Positions 1 to 8,638 of a DNA stretch of 9,597 bases are shown one piece after another. The notes beneath the pieces are model-generated. The model did not search any database, was not told where the DNA came from, and saw only the letters and a program-made list of their open reading frames with translations. Origin of the DNA: JBAVQS01 sp049694275 (lineage in GTDB: Bacteria > Chloroflexota > Anaerolineae > UBA4142 > SHND01); contig JBAVQS010000194.1 of NCBI GenBank assembly GCA_049694275.1, positions 1 through 9,597 of the forward strand, given 5' to 3'. The position numbers and the translations under genes were made by a program. How positions within the stretch are numbered: position 1 is the first letter of the stretch; every line of letters starts with the position of its first letter.

Positions 1-1
1 T

Positions 2-556
2 CTTGTCCCAGTTTCTTACAACCGCGTCAATCCCAAGTTCTTTTTCGTGCGCGCGAACGCGCTGCATGCATTCCGTGAAAGCGGCATCCGCTTGCCACGC
101 GCCGGTCGTGGGCGGCCAGTCATAATCGAAAGCAGCAAAGATGCCGCCGGGGCGGGCAATGCGCCGGACCTCTTCGAAGGTAGATTGCGGTTCCATCCAG
201 TGGAGCGCCTGCGAACAGGTGATAATATCGGCGCAGTGGTCTGGTAATCCGGTTTGATGTGAGAATCCCTCGCGGTACGAGACATTGGGGGCAGTCATTT
301 GGGCCTCGGCCTGGTGGCGCATATCGGCGGTGGGCTCGACGCCAATGACCTGCTGTGCCTTGCCGGCCCAATAGCGCGTTGAGAGACCGGTCCCGCTCCC
401 CAGATCTACCACGCATTGAGGGGTGGACCTACCAGCCAGCCCGATCAGGATGTCCCCGAGGACTGCCGGCGGCGCGGGCCGATACCGGTCATAAAGGTCG
501 GCAAAGCCACTAAAGCGCTCGATATTCCCTTTGAAATCAGCCGAGCTATTCATCAT
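2..556 (-). CDS. Class I SAM-dependent methyltransferase, C-terminally cut by window edge
   Basis: The minus-strand frame is open from the ATG at 556-554 (a second ATG follows at 553-551) to the window's left edge, giving about 184 residues with no stop; the C-terminus lies outside. Numbered from the second Met, SAM-binding motif I is VVDLGSGTGL (residues 48-57), the acidic ribose-binding position is in GVEPT (71-75), motif II is about DIITCSQALHWM (109-120), and a RIARPGG post-motif follows (131-137). This is the Methyltransf_11/UbiE-like Rossmann fold, a cytosolic enzyme moving a methyl group from SAM to an unknown acceptor. It starts 4 bp after the stop of the upstream methyltransferase with no clear Shine-Dalgarno, so translational coupling in a two-gene operon is likely. 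The family is confident; the substrate cannot be told from sequence. Confidence 0.88.
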   Translation of the reverse strand, partial: MMNSSADFKGNIERFSGFADLYDRYRPAPPAVLGDILIGLAGRSTPQCVVDLGSGTGLSTRYWAGKAQQVIGVEPTADMRHQAEAQMTAPNVSYREGFSHQTGLPDHCADIITCSQALHWMEPQSTFEEVRRIARPGGIFAAFDYDWPPTTGAWQADAAFTECMQRVRAHEKELGIDAVVRNWDK

Positions 557-560
557 TCGG

Positions 561-1331
561 TTACGTCTTGATCGCGACGATGACCGCTTCATGCAGAGTG
601 AAAAACATCTTGTCCCCTTCATGGCGCGGCATCAGCCATTCGCGCACAGGACCGGAGGTCTCGTCGAGCCACTGGCGCAAGTTCGCTTTCAATTCGGGAC
701 TTGCGCCCATCCGCTCGGCCCATGGGTCTAGCTCCATCTCTTTGGAAAAACTTTCCGTGGCCTCGATTTTCAATCGTGCATCCTCGAATATGGCCTGCAA
801 GCGCACCACCGGGTATGCCCAGTGGTGGGACGGATCGCGCATCTGTTCAAAGTGATTAATATGCCCGGCTATCACCCGGTCCGGTGAAACAATATTATCC
901 GTGAATCCGATCAAACCGCCGGGCTTGCAGACCCGCGCCATCTCGGCGATGCCCTTGCGTGCATCGGTATAGTGGTGCAATGCGATCCGGTTCGTGACCA
1001 GGTCGAACGTGTTATCGCCAAAGGACAGCGCCTGCGCGTCGGCGGGTTTGAACTCAATATTCTTAATACTGCGCTTGTCTGAGAGCGCCCGCGCCGTGTC
1101 CAACATCTGCGGGGTCAGGTCAGTCGCAATCACGCGCGCAACATGGGGGGCAAAGGCCAGGGCCGTATGCCCCGCGCCGGTTGAGACGTCGAGCACGAGC
1201 CATTCCGGCCGAGGCTGTGTGAGCTCGACGAGGCGTGCGAGACTGGCGCCCTGCGCGTGAACCGCGCTGGTAGCGTACTTGTCGGCGTTCGCGCCGAATT
1301 GTTGTTGAATCAACTGGTTGGAATCATCCAT
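561..1331 (-). CDS. Class I SAM-dependent methyltransferase (UbiE/Methyltransf_11 type)
   Basis: This is a 256-residue complete protein beginning MDDSNQLIQQQFG. Motif I is WLVLDVSTGAGHTA (44-57), with VSTGAG replacing the more usual VGCGTG. The acidic residue after beta2 is in IATDLT (68-73), NIEFKPADA (91-99) is the adenine-contact region, and FDLVTNRIALHH (109-120) and ARVCKPGGL (132-140) are the later motifs. The N-terminal helix with QQFGANADKY is typical of UbiE-like methyltransferases. The frame stays open upstream to 1574, but that stretch overlaps the GDPD gene and resembles nothing, so the ATG at 1331 is preferred; an AGG lies about 10 nt before it. The gene is the promoter-proximal member of a pair with the next methyltransferase. 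The acceptor substrate is unknown; small-molecule or quinone-like methylation is a family-level guess. Confidence 0.88.
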   Translation of the reverse strand: MDDSNQLIQQQFGANADKYATSAVHAQGASLARLVELTQPRPEWLVLDVSTGAGHTALAFAPHVARVIATDLTPQMLDTARALSDKRSIKNIEFKPADAQALSFGDNTFDLVTNRIALHHYTDARKGIAEMARVCKPGGLIGFTDNIVSPDRVIAGHINHFEQMRDPSHHWAYPVVRLQAIFEDARLKIEATESFSKEMELDPWAERMGASPELKANLRQWLDETSGPVREWLMPRHEGDKMFFTLHEAVIVAIKT

Positions 1332-1387
1332 ATCTAATGCCTGGTATGATATATGGGGAACCCTCTTGTTTTTCGAAGAACTGGGAA

Positions 1388-1393
1388 AGTATA
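1388..1393 (-). promoter_or_regulatory. Extended -10 promoter for the methyltransferase pair
   Basis: On the minus strand the motif TG-T-TATACT (an extended -10) sits here, about 57 nt before the methyltransferase ATG at 1331. No convincing -35 hexamer is found 16-18 bp upstream, which is tolerated by extended -10 promoters. The site lies in the 118-bp gap between the end of the GDPD gene (1450) and the methyltransferase start, so the pair probably has its own promoter. Motif-based only. Confidence 0.4.
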
Positions 1394-1449
1394 ACACAAC
1401 TTGTAGAGAAACCGGGTGAAAGAATGAGTTCGACAGTCGAATTGAGCCT

Positions 1450-2160
1450 TTATAATTTGTCCGGCGTATTGGTGCAGATGGCATCCACGTCCAGCGTCTT
1501 GAGCACTTGCAACTCGTCGTCGCGTTCCTCATGCCAGAGCACGATGCCCAGCTTGGCCCCGCGTAATTCCGCAAGTAGCTCGGGAATCAGCAATTGATGT
1601 GGATGGAGTGCGCGGTTCTCCCAGCAGAGATGAATGTAATCGGCGCGTGCCGCTCGCGCCATGCGAATCAATTCATCGGCGGCATAGACTGGTCCCACGA
1701 GCAGCGAGACCGCAAGCTCCGGCGCAAGTTGCTTGGTCTCGCGCACGAGGTCCGGCTGAAAAGAGCCGACGATCACCTGGGTGCGCACAGTGAACCGGTT
1801 CGCTCGCAATAATTCGACCGTCGCGTGCGGCGTTCCCGCGGCCTTTAATTCGATATAGAGGCCGTTCCGTCCCCGCACCAGATCGATCACCGCTTGCAGC
1901 GTCGGCACGCGCTCGCCCTGTCCGGCGTCGAGCGTTTTAATCTCATTCCAGGTCAGGTCCTTGATCGCGCCCTGACCGTTGGTCGTCTGCTCGATGGTAT
2001 AATTGTGCATGACGATCAATTGATCGTCCCGGCTCAGATGCAGATCGAGCTCGCTCATATCCGCTCCCAGCTCGATCGCCCGGCGAAAAGCGCGCAGGGT
2101 ATTCTCTGGTTCGTAGGCGGATGCGCCGCGGTGGGCAATATTCTTATAGGGGCGTGCCAT
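1450..2160 (-). CDS. Glycerophosphodiester phosphodiesterase (GDPD) family protein
   Basis: A 236-residue cytosolic-type TIM-barrel GDPD with no signal peptide. Family motifs appear in order: IAHRGASAYEPENT (8-21) with catalytic His10-Arg11; SELDLHLSRD (36-45) with metal-ligand candidates Glu37 and Asp39; VMHNYTIEQTTNG (50-62) with the second catalytic His52; YIELK (102-106) with the third metal ligand Glu104; and AICTNTPDKL at the C-terminus (227-236). The family hydrolyses glycerophosphodiesters to sn-glycerol 3-phosphate and an alcohol. Position 53 is Asn where Asp is usual after the catalytic His; the remaining catalytic set is intact, so activity is expected. The start is supported by AGGAG at 2169-2165, 4 nt before the ATG. 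It is transcribed divergently from the ABC transporter operon, which hints at a shared phosphodiester-related role, but this is inference. Confidence 0.92.
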   Translation of the reverse strand: MARPYKNIAHRGASAYEPENTLRAFRRAIELGADMSELDLHLSRDDQLIVMHNYTIEQTTNGQGAIKDLTWNEIKTLDAGQGERVPTLQAVIDLVRGRNGLYIELKAAGTPHATVELLRANRFTVRTQVIVGSFQPDLVRETKQLAPELAVSLLVGPVYAADELIRMARAARADYIHLCWENRALHPHQLLIPELLAELRGAKLGIVLWHEERDDELQVLKTLDVDAICTNTPDKL

Positions 2161-2198
2161 CGGTCTCCTGTCGATCCATGGAATTTATCGCGTGCATG

Positions 2199-2226
2199 AT
2201 TGTATTCCATTTCATAGCGCCCGCAA
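2199..2226 (-). promoter_or_regulatory. Possible sigma70-type promoter for the GDPD gene
   Basis: On the minus strand, TTGCGG (2226-2221) and TACAAT (2204-2199) are separated by 16 bp, about 40 nt before the GDPD ATG. The -10 is one mismatch from consensus and the -35 is weaker. The -35 falls inside the hairpin at 2216-2239. Support is motif spacing only. Confidence 0.4.
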
Positions 2227-2239
2227 GCGGGTTTGCGCT
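2216..2239. promoter_or_regulatory. Hairpin/inverted repeat between divergent promoters, candidate operator
   Basis: An inner perfect stem CCCGC (2220-2224) pairs with GCGGG (2227-2231) across a 2-nt AA spacer. An outer AGCG (2216-2219) pairs with CGCT (2236-2239) with a four-base bulge, TTTG. It lies just upstream of the -35 of the transporter promoter and overlaps the proposed -35 of the divergent GDPD promoter, the usual place for a shared regulator site. No regulator gene is present in the window, and the operator role is inferred from position. Confidence 0.35.
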
Positions 2240-2251
2240 TCCTCCCCCCTC

Positions 2252-2280
2252 TTGATTTATGAATCCAATTTATATATAAT
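2252..2280 (+). promoter_or_regulatory. Near-consensus sigma70-type promoter of the transporter operon
   Basis: A -35 TTGATT (2252-2257) and a perfect -10 TATAAT (2275-2280) are separated by exactly 17 bp within a local AT-rich stretch, in an otherwise GC-rich window. Transcription would start near 2287, giving a leader of roughly 26 nt before the solute-binding protein ATG. The near-perfect match suggests strong housekeeping-type transcription. Confidence 0.75.
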
Positions 2281-2296
2281 TCCGCTACGTCTACTC

Positions 2297-2303
2297 AAGG
2301 AGG
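2297..2303 (+). promoter_or_regulatory. Perfect Shine-Dalgarno of the solute-binding protein gene
   Basis: AAGGAGG is fully complementary to the 16S rRNA 3' end and lies 9 nt before the ATG at 2313, fixing that start. The downstream genes have much weaker sites, which fits high production of the binding protein relative to its membrane partners. Confidence 0.85.
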
Positions 2304-2312
2304 AGAAGGATT

Positions 2313-3542
2313 ATGTGGAACGTCAGAGCGAAAGCTCTTTTGTTCATTGTGTTCGTATTGGCGTTGGGATTGGCTGCCTGTAATACCCCGGCGGTTGCCC
2401 CAACCAGCGCCCCAGCCGCCGCCACGGCCCCCGCGGGCGCGCAGGCGACGAGCGCCCCGGCAGCTTCCGGTGGTTCGAACGTCATCAATGTCTATTTTGA
2501 CGACGACACGAACATTACCGACTGGATCTCGAACAAGATCGTGCCGGCCTTTCAAAAACAGTTCCCCCAGTACCAGGTCAAGGTCGTGATCGTGCGCGGC
2601 GTTGGCAACGGGAACGGGGACATTGCCGATCGCGCCGACGCCGCCCTCAAGACCAACGCCGATCCCCAGGCAGATGTAATCGGCATGGATGCGCTGAGCC
2701 GGCCGGCCCTCATTCAGGACGGTTTGTGGCTCAAGTTGGACGAGACCAACGTGCCCAACTCCAAGAACCTGACCAAGGGTGTCAAGACGTCGGATTTCAG
2801 CATGCCGTATCGCGGCTCGCAGGTGCTTTTGGCGTACGACAGCACCAAGGTCAAGGACAGCGAAGTGCCGCACACCTTTGCCGACCTGATCACCTGGATC
2901 AAGGCGAATCCGGGTCAGTTCGTCTACTGCCGCCCGGACAAGGGTGGTAGCGGCGGCAACCTTGTCGTGCGCGCGATCTATGAAGTGACCGGCAAGGATC
3001 CCAACCTCTTTAAAGGGGGCGACCCGGACCCGGCGCTCCTCGCCAAGTTCCCCCAGGCCTGGGACCTGCTCCGCAGCATCCATACGTCGATCTATCAGAA
3101 CGGCGCGTACCCTGCGGGTAATACGCAGGTGCTGACACTGCTCTCGAACAGCTCAGTCAGCATGGCCTCAGTCTGGTCCGACCAGGCGCTCCAGGGTCTG
3201 GCCAAGGGTGTCCTTCCGCCCACCATCAAGCTGGCGCAGCTCACCGATCTGCCGTTCCCCGGCGGCGACTCGTATTTCTCGATCCCCAAGAACAGCCGGA
3301 ATACACAGGGCGCGCTCGCGTTCCTGAATTTCGTGCTGGCGCAGGAGCAGCAGGTTTCCGTAGTCAAGGACATTGGCGGCTTTCCGGCCATTGCCTGGAG
3401 CAACCTGCCTCAAGATCTGCAGACGCAGTACACGAGCGTGATTGCCAACACCGTGCCAAACTGGCCCGGCGGCAAGTGGGACACCGAGCGTAACAAGGGT
3501 TGGTACGACAACGTCGCGACCAACATCAAGCAGGGTTCCTAA
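2313..3542 (+). CDS. ABC transporter solute-binding lipoprotein
   Basis: A 409-residue extracytoplasmic binding protein. Residues 1-22 form a lipoprotein signal peptide (Arg5/Lys7, then a hydrophobic core) ending in the lipobox LAAC with lipidated Cys23. A Pro/Ala/Thr/Ser-rich linker follows to about residue 55. The mature domain opens with NVINVYFDDDTNITDWISNK-like sequence and has the layout of family 1 binding proteins of the spermidine/iron/phosphonate type. The segment FVYCRPDKGGSGG (about 208-220) followed by an ALYELTG-like VRAIYEVTG loosely recalls the YnjB subgroup. It captures substrate outside the membrane and delivers it to the two permeases encoded next. It is the first gene of the operon, with its own strong promoter and ribosome-binding site. 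The ligand cannot be read from sequence; polyamine, phosphonate, phosphodiester or Fe chelates are all possible. Confidence 0.9.
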   Translation: MWNVRAKALLFIVFVLALGLAACNTPAVAPTSAPAAATAPAGAQATSAPAASGGSNVINVYFDDDTNITDWISNKIVPAFQKQFPQYQVKVVIVRGVGNGNGDIADRADAALKTNADPQADVIGMDALSRPALIQDGLWLKLDETNVPNSKNLTKGVKTSDFSMPYRGSQVLLAYDSTKVKDSEVPHTFADLITWIKANPGQFVYCRPDKGGSGGNLVVRAIYEVTGKDPNLFKGGDPDPALLAKFPQAWDLLRSIHTSIYQNGAYPAGNTQVLTLLSNSSVSMASVWSDQALQGLAKGVLPPTIKLAQLTDLPFPGGDSYFSIPKNSRNTQGALAFLNFVLAQEQQVSVVKDIGGFPAIAWSNLPQDLQTQYTSVIANTVPNWPGGKWDTERNKGWYDNVATNIKQGS

Positions 3543-3551
3543 GTTTTCGAC

Positions 3552-3580
3552 GAGCAGGGGCGTCCCACGCGCCCCTGCTC
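3552..3580 (+). terminator. Strong GC-rich hairpin after the binding-protein gene (partial terminator or mRNA stabiliser)
   Basis: A perfect 11-bp stem, GAGCAGGGGCG (3552-3562) pairing with CGCCCCTGCTC (3570-3580), has a 7-nt loop and begins 10 nt after the stop codon. It is followed by CTTCCCC, not a T-run, so it is not a canonical intrinsic terminator. Such hairpins behind binding-protein genes commonly protect the upstream mRNA from 3' decay or attenuate transcription into the permease genes, giving excess binding protein. That role is inferred here. Confidence 0.65.
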
Positions 3581-3602
3581 CTTCCCCGGAAAATAAACCC
3601 TT

Positions 3603-4505
3603 ATGGCTACTGCCCAGATGACCAGTACCGGGAGCGCGCCGGCAATCGCCCGCCCGCGCCGCTCGAACAGGTTCGTGGCATACCTCTTGATCTCGCCGCC
3701 GGTCCTCATCATGGCCCTCCTCATCTTTTTTCCGGCGGCGCAAGCCATTATCGAAACCCTTTCGGTCCAGGACCCCGAGACGGGTCAGGCAACCTTTTCT
3801 TTCCAAAACTATATCGGCTTTTTCCAAGACCGCATCCTGATTGCGAACCTCGAATTTACCATCCTGATTACGCTCGCGACCGTCGCGATCCTTTTCGTCG
3901 TCGGCTTTCCGCTCGCGCTCTATCTGCGCTTTTCCAAGGGGCGGATCGCCGCCGCCGTGCAGGTCCTGGCGCTGTTCCCGCTCTTTGTGCCGGGGGTCAT
4001 TCTGGCTTTCGCGCTCATCCGCTTTCTCGGCACGCACGGCATGTTCGACACGTTTCTCAACCTGATCGGATTCGCGGGTTATAACACGCCGTATCTGCAG
4101 CCGCAGGGGATTGTGCTTGCGTTGGTGTGGGAGAACATTCCATTTACCGTGCTGGTGCTGACCGCCGGGTTCCGGCAGGTGGAGGATGCGGTGGTTGAAA
4201 GCGCGCGGGATGTCGGGGCGAATAGCTGGCAAATCTTTACCCATATTCTGCTGCCGTTGGCCAAGCGCCCGGCGGTGATCGTTTTTTGCTTGAACGTCAT
4301 CGGCGTCTTTGGCTCGTTTACGATCCCCTACCTGATCGGTCCTGCACAGCCGATGATGATGGGCGTTTCGATGCAGCAGACCTTTAACAATTACCAGGAC
4401 CGGACCGGCGCACTGACGCAGGCGGTCATCACTTTTCTCTTTTGCGCGGTGGTCGGCGTGTTGTACGTGCGCACGGTGACGCGCCGCGGCGAGGACCGCG
4501 TATGA
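3603..4505 (+). CDS. ABC transporter permease 1 (PotB-like, binding-protein-dependent)
   Basis: A 300-residue inner-membrane protein with about six transmembrane segments (roughly 24-50, 83-109, 116-141, 168-190, 223-246, 269-290). The cytoplasmic EAA-type coupling loop is ESARDVGANSWQIFTHILLP (199-218), with the invariant Gly205 and the Leu-Pro end that docks to the ATPase. The layout (short cytosolic N-terminus, TM1, large periplasmic loop, then the BPD_transp_1 core) matches PotB/PhnU-type permeases of polyamine, iron and phosphonate importers. The start at 3603 has only a weak GGAAAA upstream, consistent with lower output than the binding protein. Its TGA overlaps the next gene's ATG (ATGA), indicating coupled translation with its partner permease. 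The substrate is unassigned. Confidence 0.92.
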   Translation: MATAQMTSTGSAPAIARPRRSNRFVAYLLISPPVLIMALLIFFPAAQAIIETLSVQDPETGQATFSFQNYIGFFQDRILIANLEFTILITLATVAILFVVGFPLALYLRFSKGRIAAAVQVLALFPLFVPGVILAFALIRFLGTHGMFDTFLNLIGFAGYNTPYLQPQGIVLALVWENIPFTVLVLTAGFRQVEDAVVESARDVGANSWQIFTHILLPLAKRPAVIVFCLNVIGVFGSFTIPYLIGPAQPMMMGVSMQQTFNNYQDRTGALTQAVITFLFCAVVGVLYVRTVTRRGEDRV

Positions 4506-5356
4506 CGGCGCAAGCTCAAACCACTCGGGTAGTCCCTTCCGAACTATTGAAAAACATCCGCCGCGAAGGCATGGGCCTTCTCTTGCTGCTCGCGCTCTTT
4601 GTCATCATCATCGGCCCAATGATTTCGGTCATTTTTTGGGCGTTTACCGAGATCTGGCGCTATCCATCGCTCGTGCCCACGCAGTGGGGCTTTTCCTACT
4701 GGGAGGAAACCCTCTCACGCGCCGATGTCACTTCGGCGTTACCCCTCAGCATCGGCCTGGCGGCGGTCGTGACCATGCTCTCAGCCGTCATCTGCCTGCC
4801 GGCCTCGTATGCCTTTGCGCGGATGGAATTTCCCGGCCGACAGACTCTGTTGCTGTCATTTCTCTCTACCAACGCTTTCCCCAAGTTCGGGTTGTACATC
4901 AGCATCGCCGTGATCTTTTTCCGCCTGAACCTCATCGGCACCATTCAGGGCGTCATCCTGATTCAGATCGTCAATACCCTGCTCTTGATGATCTGGATTC
5001 CAACGTCGGCGTTTCAGGGGGTGGACCGCTCGCTGGAGGAGGCAGCGCTGGATGTGGGAGCGTCACACCTCCGCGTCTTTTTGCAGATCACGCTGCCGCT
5101 GGTGCTGCCGGCGCTCGCCGCGGCGATCCTCCTCACGTTTGTCGGCACGTTTTATGAGGCGCAGGGAGCCTTGATCATCGGCATTCCCAATATCGTGACG
5201 ATGCCGGTTCTGATGTATTCCATTATCAACAGCCAGGTCATTGTGCAGTACGGCGCAGTGATCTCGCTCATGCTGTGGCTGCCATCGCTGCTGCTCTTGT
5301 TGTTCGCGCAGCGTTTTGTGCGGGGCGGCGCGATTTCTGCAGGTTTTGGAGTTTAG
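4502..5356 (+). CDS. ABC transporter permease 2 (PotC-like, binding-protein-dependent)
   Basis: A 284-residue membrane protein with about six hydrophobic segments (roughly 24-47, 80-106, 115-139, 144-167, 196-218, 245-270). The coupling loop is LEEAALDVGASHLRVFLQI (178-196) followed by TLPLVLP, a textbook EAA motif with Gly186. It pairs with the preceding permease to form the heterodimeric translocation pore of a PotABCD/FbpABC-like importer. The start is set by the ATGA overlap with the upstream gene. The frame remains open further upstream to 4442, but that stretch lies inside permease 1 and is arginine-rich, so it is rejected. The gene ends 2 bp before the ATPase gene. Confidence 0.92.
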   Translation: MTAQAQTTRVVPSELLKNIRREGMGLLLLLALFVIIIGPMISVIFWAFTEIWRYPSLVPTQWGFSYWEETLSRADVTSALPLSIGLAAVVTMLSAVICLPASYAFARMEFPGRQTLLLSFLSTNAFPKFGLYISIAVIFFRLNLIGTIQGVILIQIVNTLLLMIWIPTSAFQGVDRSLEEAALDVGASHLRVFLQITLPLVLPALAAAILLTFVGTFYEAQGALIIGIPNIVTMPVLMYSIINSQVIVQYGAVISLMLWLPSLLLLLFAQRFVRGGAISAGFGV

Positions 5357-5358
5357 GG

Positions 5359-6522
<1,164 letters not shown>

Positions 6523-7269
6523 CAACGCGGCGGAGGTCGATTACATCGAGGTCAACGGGGAGCAATCCGCCGAAATCCTGGAGCAAGCGTTGGCGCTGCG
6601 CCCGGTGTTATTGCATGACATCTCGGAACAGTTCTGGCTGAATTACGAAGAGCCGTTCGCCCCGGCGACGATGGACAAGGCGCGGGCGATGATCGACCGA
6701 GCACGCCCGCCTTGGCATTCTACCGGCATCGGCGCGAGCGCCGAGCCGCAGGGGCATACGACCGACTACTGGCGCGGCGCGCCGGCGAGCGCATTGCAAT
6801 CGCGCGAGCGCTGCCTGGCGAATATCGTGCGCAACGGCAAGCGGTTGTCCGCGTGGCTGGGCATGCCGCTCCTCCTCGAAAATTACAACTATCACCCCAC
6901 GAACGCGTACGAATACGTCTGCGATCCGGACACCTTTACCCGGCTCGTCGACGAGATCGGCTGTTTGGTTTTACTCGACCTGGCGCATGCCCAGATTAGC
7001 GCGTTCAATATGGGGTGGAGCAGCGCACAAGAGTACCTGCAGAGCCTGCCCCTCCACAAGGTACGCGAGATTCACCTCAATCATCCCTATAACGACGGCG
7101 GCCGGCAAATGCTGGACCGCCACCTGCCGATTGGCGAGCCAGATGCCGAGCTGCTGCGCTGGACGCTGGCGCGGACGCCGCAGGCCGAGGCGATCACGCT
7201 GGAATCCGAGTCGCCGAGCGAAGTCGCATTGCTGAACGAGATTCGCCTGGCGCGGCAAGTGATAGAATA

Positions 7270-8628
7270 ATGGAAACCTTCCGAACCAATTTCACCCGTA
7301 CTCTGACCGACGCCGATAGCAAACATCATATCCCTTTTCCCATCCAACTTCCCCCCGGCGCGACCCAGCTTACGATTGATTTTAGCTATTCGCCGCATCG
7401 GGTCGAAGGCATCAAGAACCTGCTCCCCCTGACAGTGTTTGATCCGGCAGGGTTCCGCGGCGCAGGCCACCGACCCGGTAATCACCATGTCGTGATTGGA
7501 ACGCAGCAGGCCTCTCCCGGATTCCTGCCTGGACCGCTGCCCACCGGTGAGTGGGTTGTCCAGGTGGATGCACACATGGTGATGCCGGGCGAGCCATGCC
7601 ACATTCAGCTTGACGTGAGCGCATCCGATGAGCAACCCCAGGACCGGATTGCGCCCCCTCTGCCCGGCCATACCGCCTCGCGCGGTCCCGGCTGGTACCG
7701 GGGCGATGTCCATGCCCATTCGATTCACTCGGATGCCCCGTGGGATATTCCCGACCTGATCGCCTGGGCGCGCTCACGCCATCTCGATTTTTGCACACTT
7801 ACCGATCACAGCACGGTCTCCGGGCTCTCGCAGATGTTATCCTTCTCCGCAGATGACCTGTTGACGATGGGAGGAATGGAGTTCACGACCTTTCACGGGC
7901 ACGCGCTGGCGTTGGGCGTGCGGGAATGGATAGACTGGCGGCTCGATGCGAACGGACGGACGATGGAGCAGGTTGCGCAGGAGGTCGAAACGCGGGGTGG
8001 GCTCTTTATCATGGCGCACCCCAAGGAGATTGGCGATCCTTACTGCACCGGTTGCCAGTGGGAGTATGCCGAGATGCGACCGGGCGGGGCGCATGTGGTC
8101 GAGGTCTGGAATCATGGCTGGGAGGGGGAGAGCAATAATGAAGAGGGCTTGCAACTCGCCTACGAGTGGCTCAACGATGGCTGTCACCTGGCGCTGACCT
8201 CGGGGAACGACAACCATGGCCGGAATCCTGACGCCAAACATTTCGCCTTTGACGTGGTGTATGCGGAGGATTTGTCGGAGCGAGAGATTCTGCGAGCAAT
8301 TCGCGCCGGGCATCTCTATGTAAGCGCCGGGCCGCGATTCGAGTTTACGGCCTCTGCCGGGAATGACAAGGGGATGATGGGCGATACGCTGAATGTCGCC
8401 GCCGGCGCGCCCGTCCAGCTCTCGGCCGCATGGCGCGACGGTCCGGAGAACGCCCAACTGTGCTTGATCGCCGATGGCATGGCGCGCGAAAGCTTGAGCG
8501 TCGGGCCGGCAGGGGAGCATCGTTGGGAGCTCCAGGGGGGCGAAGCAAACTGGTGCCTGCTCACACTGCGCGCTCCAAATGGGTTGATGCTCGCCCTGAC
8601 CAACCCGATTTTCCTAGATTGGCGATAG
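7270..8628 (+). CDS. CehA/McbA-like PHP-domain metallohydrolase
   Basis: A 452-residue protein. Residues 1 to about 135 form a beta-rich N-terminal domain. A PHP phosphoesterase domain follows, starting at GWYRGDVHAHSIHSD (141-155; His148, His150, His153, Asp155), then TLTDHST (Asp179, His180), GMEFTTFHGHALALG (Glu204, His209, His211), FIMAHPKEIGDP (His250), VVEVWN (276-281) and TSGNDNHG (Asp314, His316), the full PHP metal-binding set. Residues from about 355 form a small beta-domain. GWYRGD-type PHP proteins with flanking beta domains fit the CehA/McbA family, which includes the carbaryl esterase and phosphoesterase relatives. Cys259 and Cys262 form CTGC just after the AHP motif. There is no signal peptide, so it is cytosolic. 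Its ATG overlaps the DUF692-like stop (TAATG), so the two are coupled. The likely reaction is ester or phosphodiester hydrolysis of imported solute; the substrate is unknown. Confidence 0.85.
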   Translation: METFRTNFTRTLTDADSKHHIPFPIQLPPGATQLTIDFSYSPHRVEGIKNLLPLTVFDPAGFRGAGHRPGNHHVVIGTQQASPGFLPGPLPTGEWVVQVDAHMVMPGEPCHIQLDVSASDEQPQDRIAPPLPGHTASRGPGWYRGDVHAHSIHSDAPWDIPDLIAWARSRHLDFCTLTDHSTVSGLSQMLSFSADDLLTMGGMEFTTFHGHALALGVREWIDWRLDANGRTMEQVAQEVETRGGLFIMAHPKEIGDPYCTGCQWEYAEMRPGGAHVVEVWNHGWEGESNNEEGLQLAYEWLNDGCHLALTSGNDNHGRNPDAKHFAFDVVYAEDLSEREILRAIRAGHLYVSAGPRFEFTASAGNDKGMMGDTLNVAAGAPVQLSAAWRDGPENAQLCLIADGMARESLSVGPAGEHRWELQGGEANWCLLTLRAPNGLMLALTNPIFLDWR

Positions 8629-8638
8629 CACAGAACAT

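Noticed and set aside
1429..1441. Small dyad TTCGA-cag-TCGAA between the GDPD gene end and the methyltransferase promoter
   Set aside because: The 5-bp stem is AT-containing with no T-run on the minus strand and matches no operator I can name; it is too weak to call as a terminator or binding site.
1332..1574. N-terminal extension of the second methyltransferase up to 1574
   Set aside because: It overlaps the conserved C-terminal part of the GDPD gene and encodes low-conservation Ser/Arg-rich sequence; a promoter motif lies inside it, and the methyltransferase fold begins at 1331.
3168..4244. Long antisense open frame (358 codons) opposite the binding protein and permease 1
   Set aside because: It is a high-GC shadow: Arg/Glu/Lys-rich, with no recognisable motif, and opposite a permease and binding protein with clear family signatures.
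4442..4501. Upstream start for permease 2
   Set aside because: The Arg-rich extension lies inside permease 1; the ATGA overlap at 4502 is the normal coupled start.
5275..5358. Upstream start for the ATPase
   Set aside because: The extension lies within permease 2 in another frame; ATP-binding proteins of this class begin shortly before the first beta strand, as with the ATG at 5359, which has GGAG upstream.
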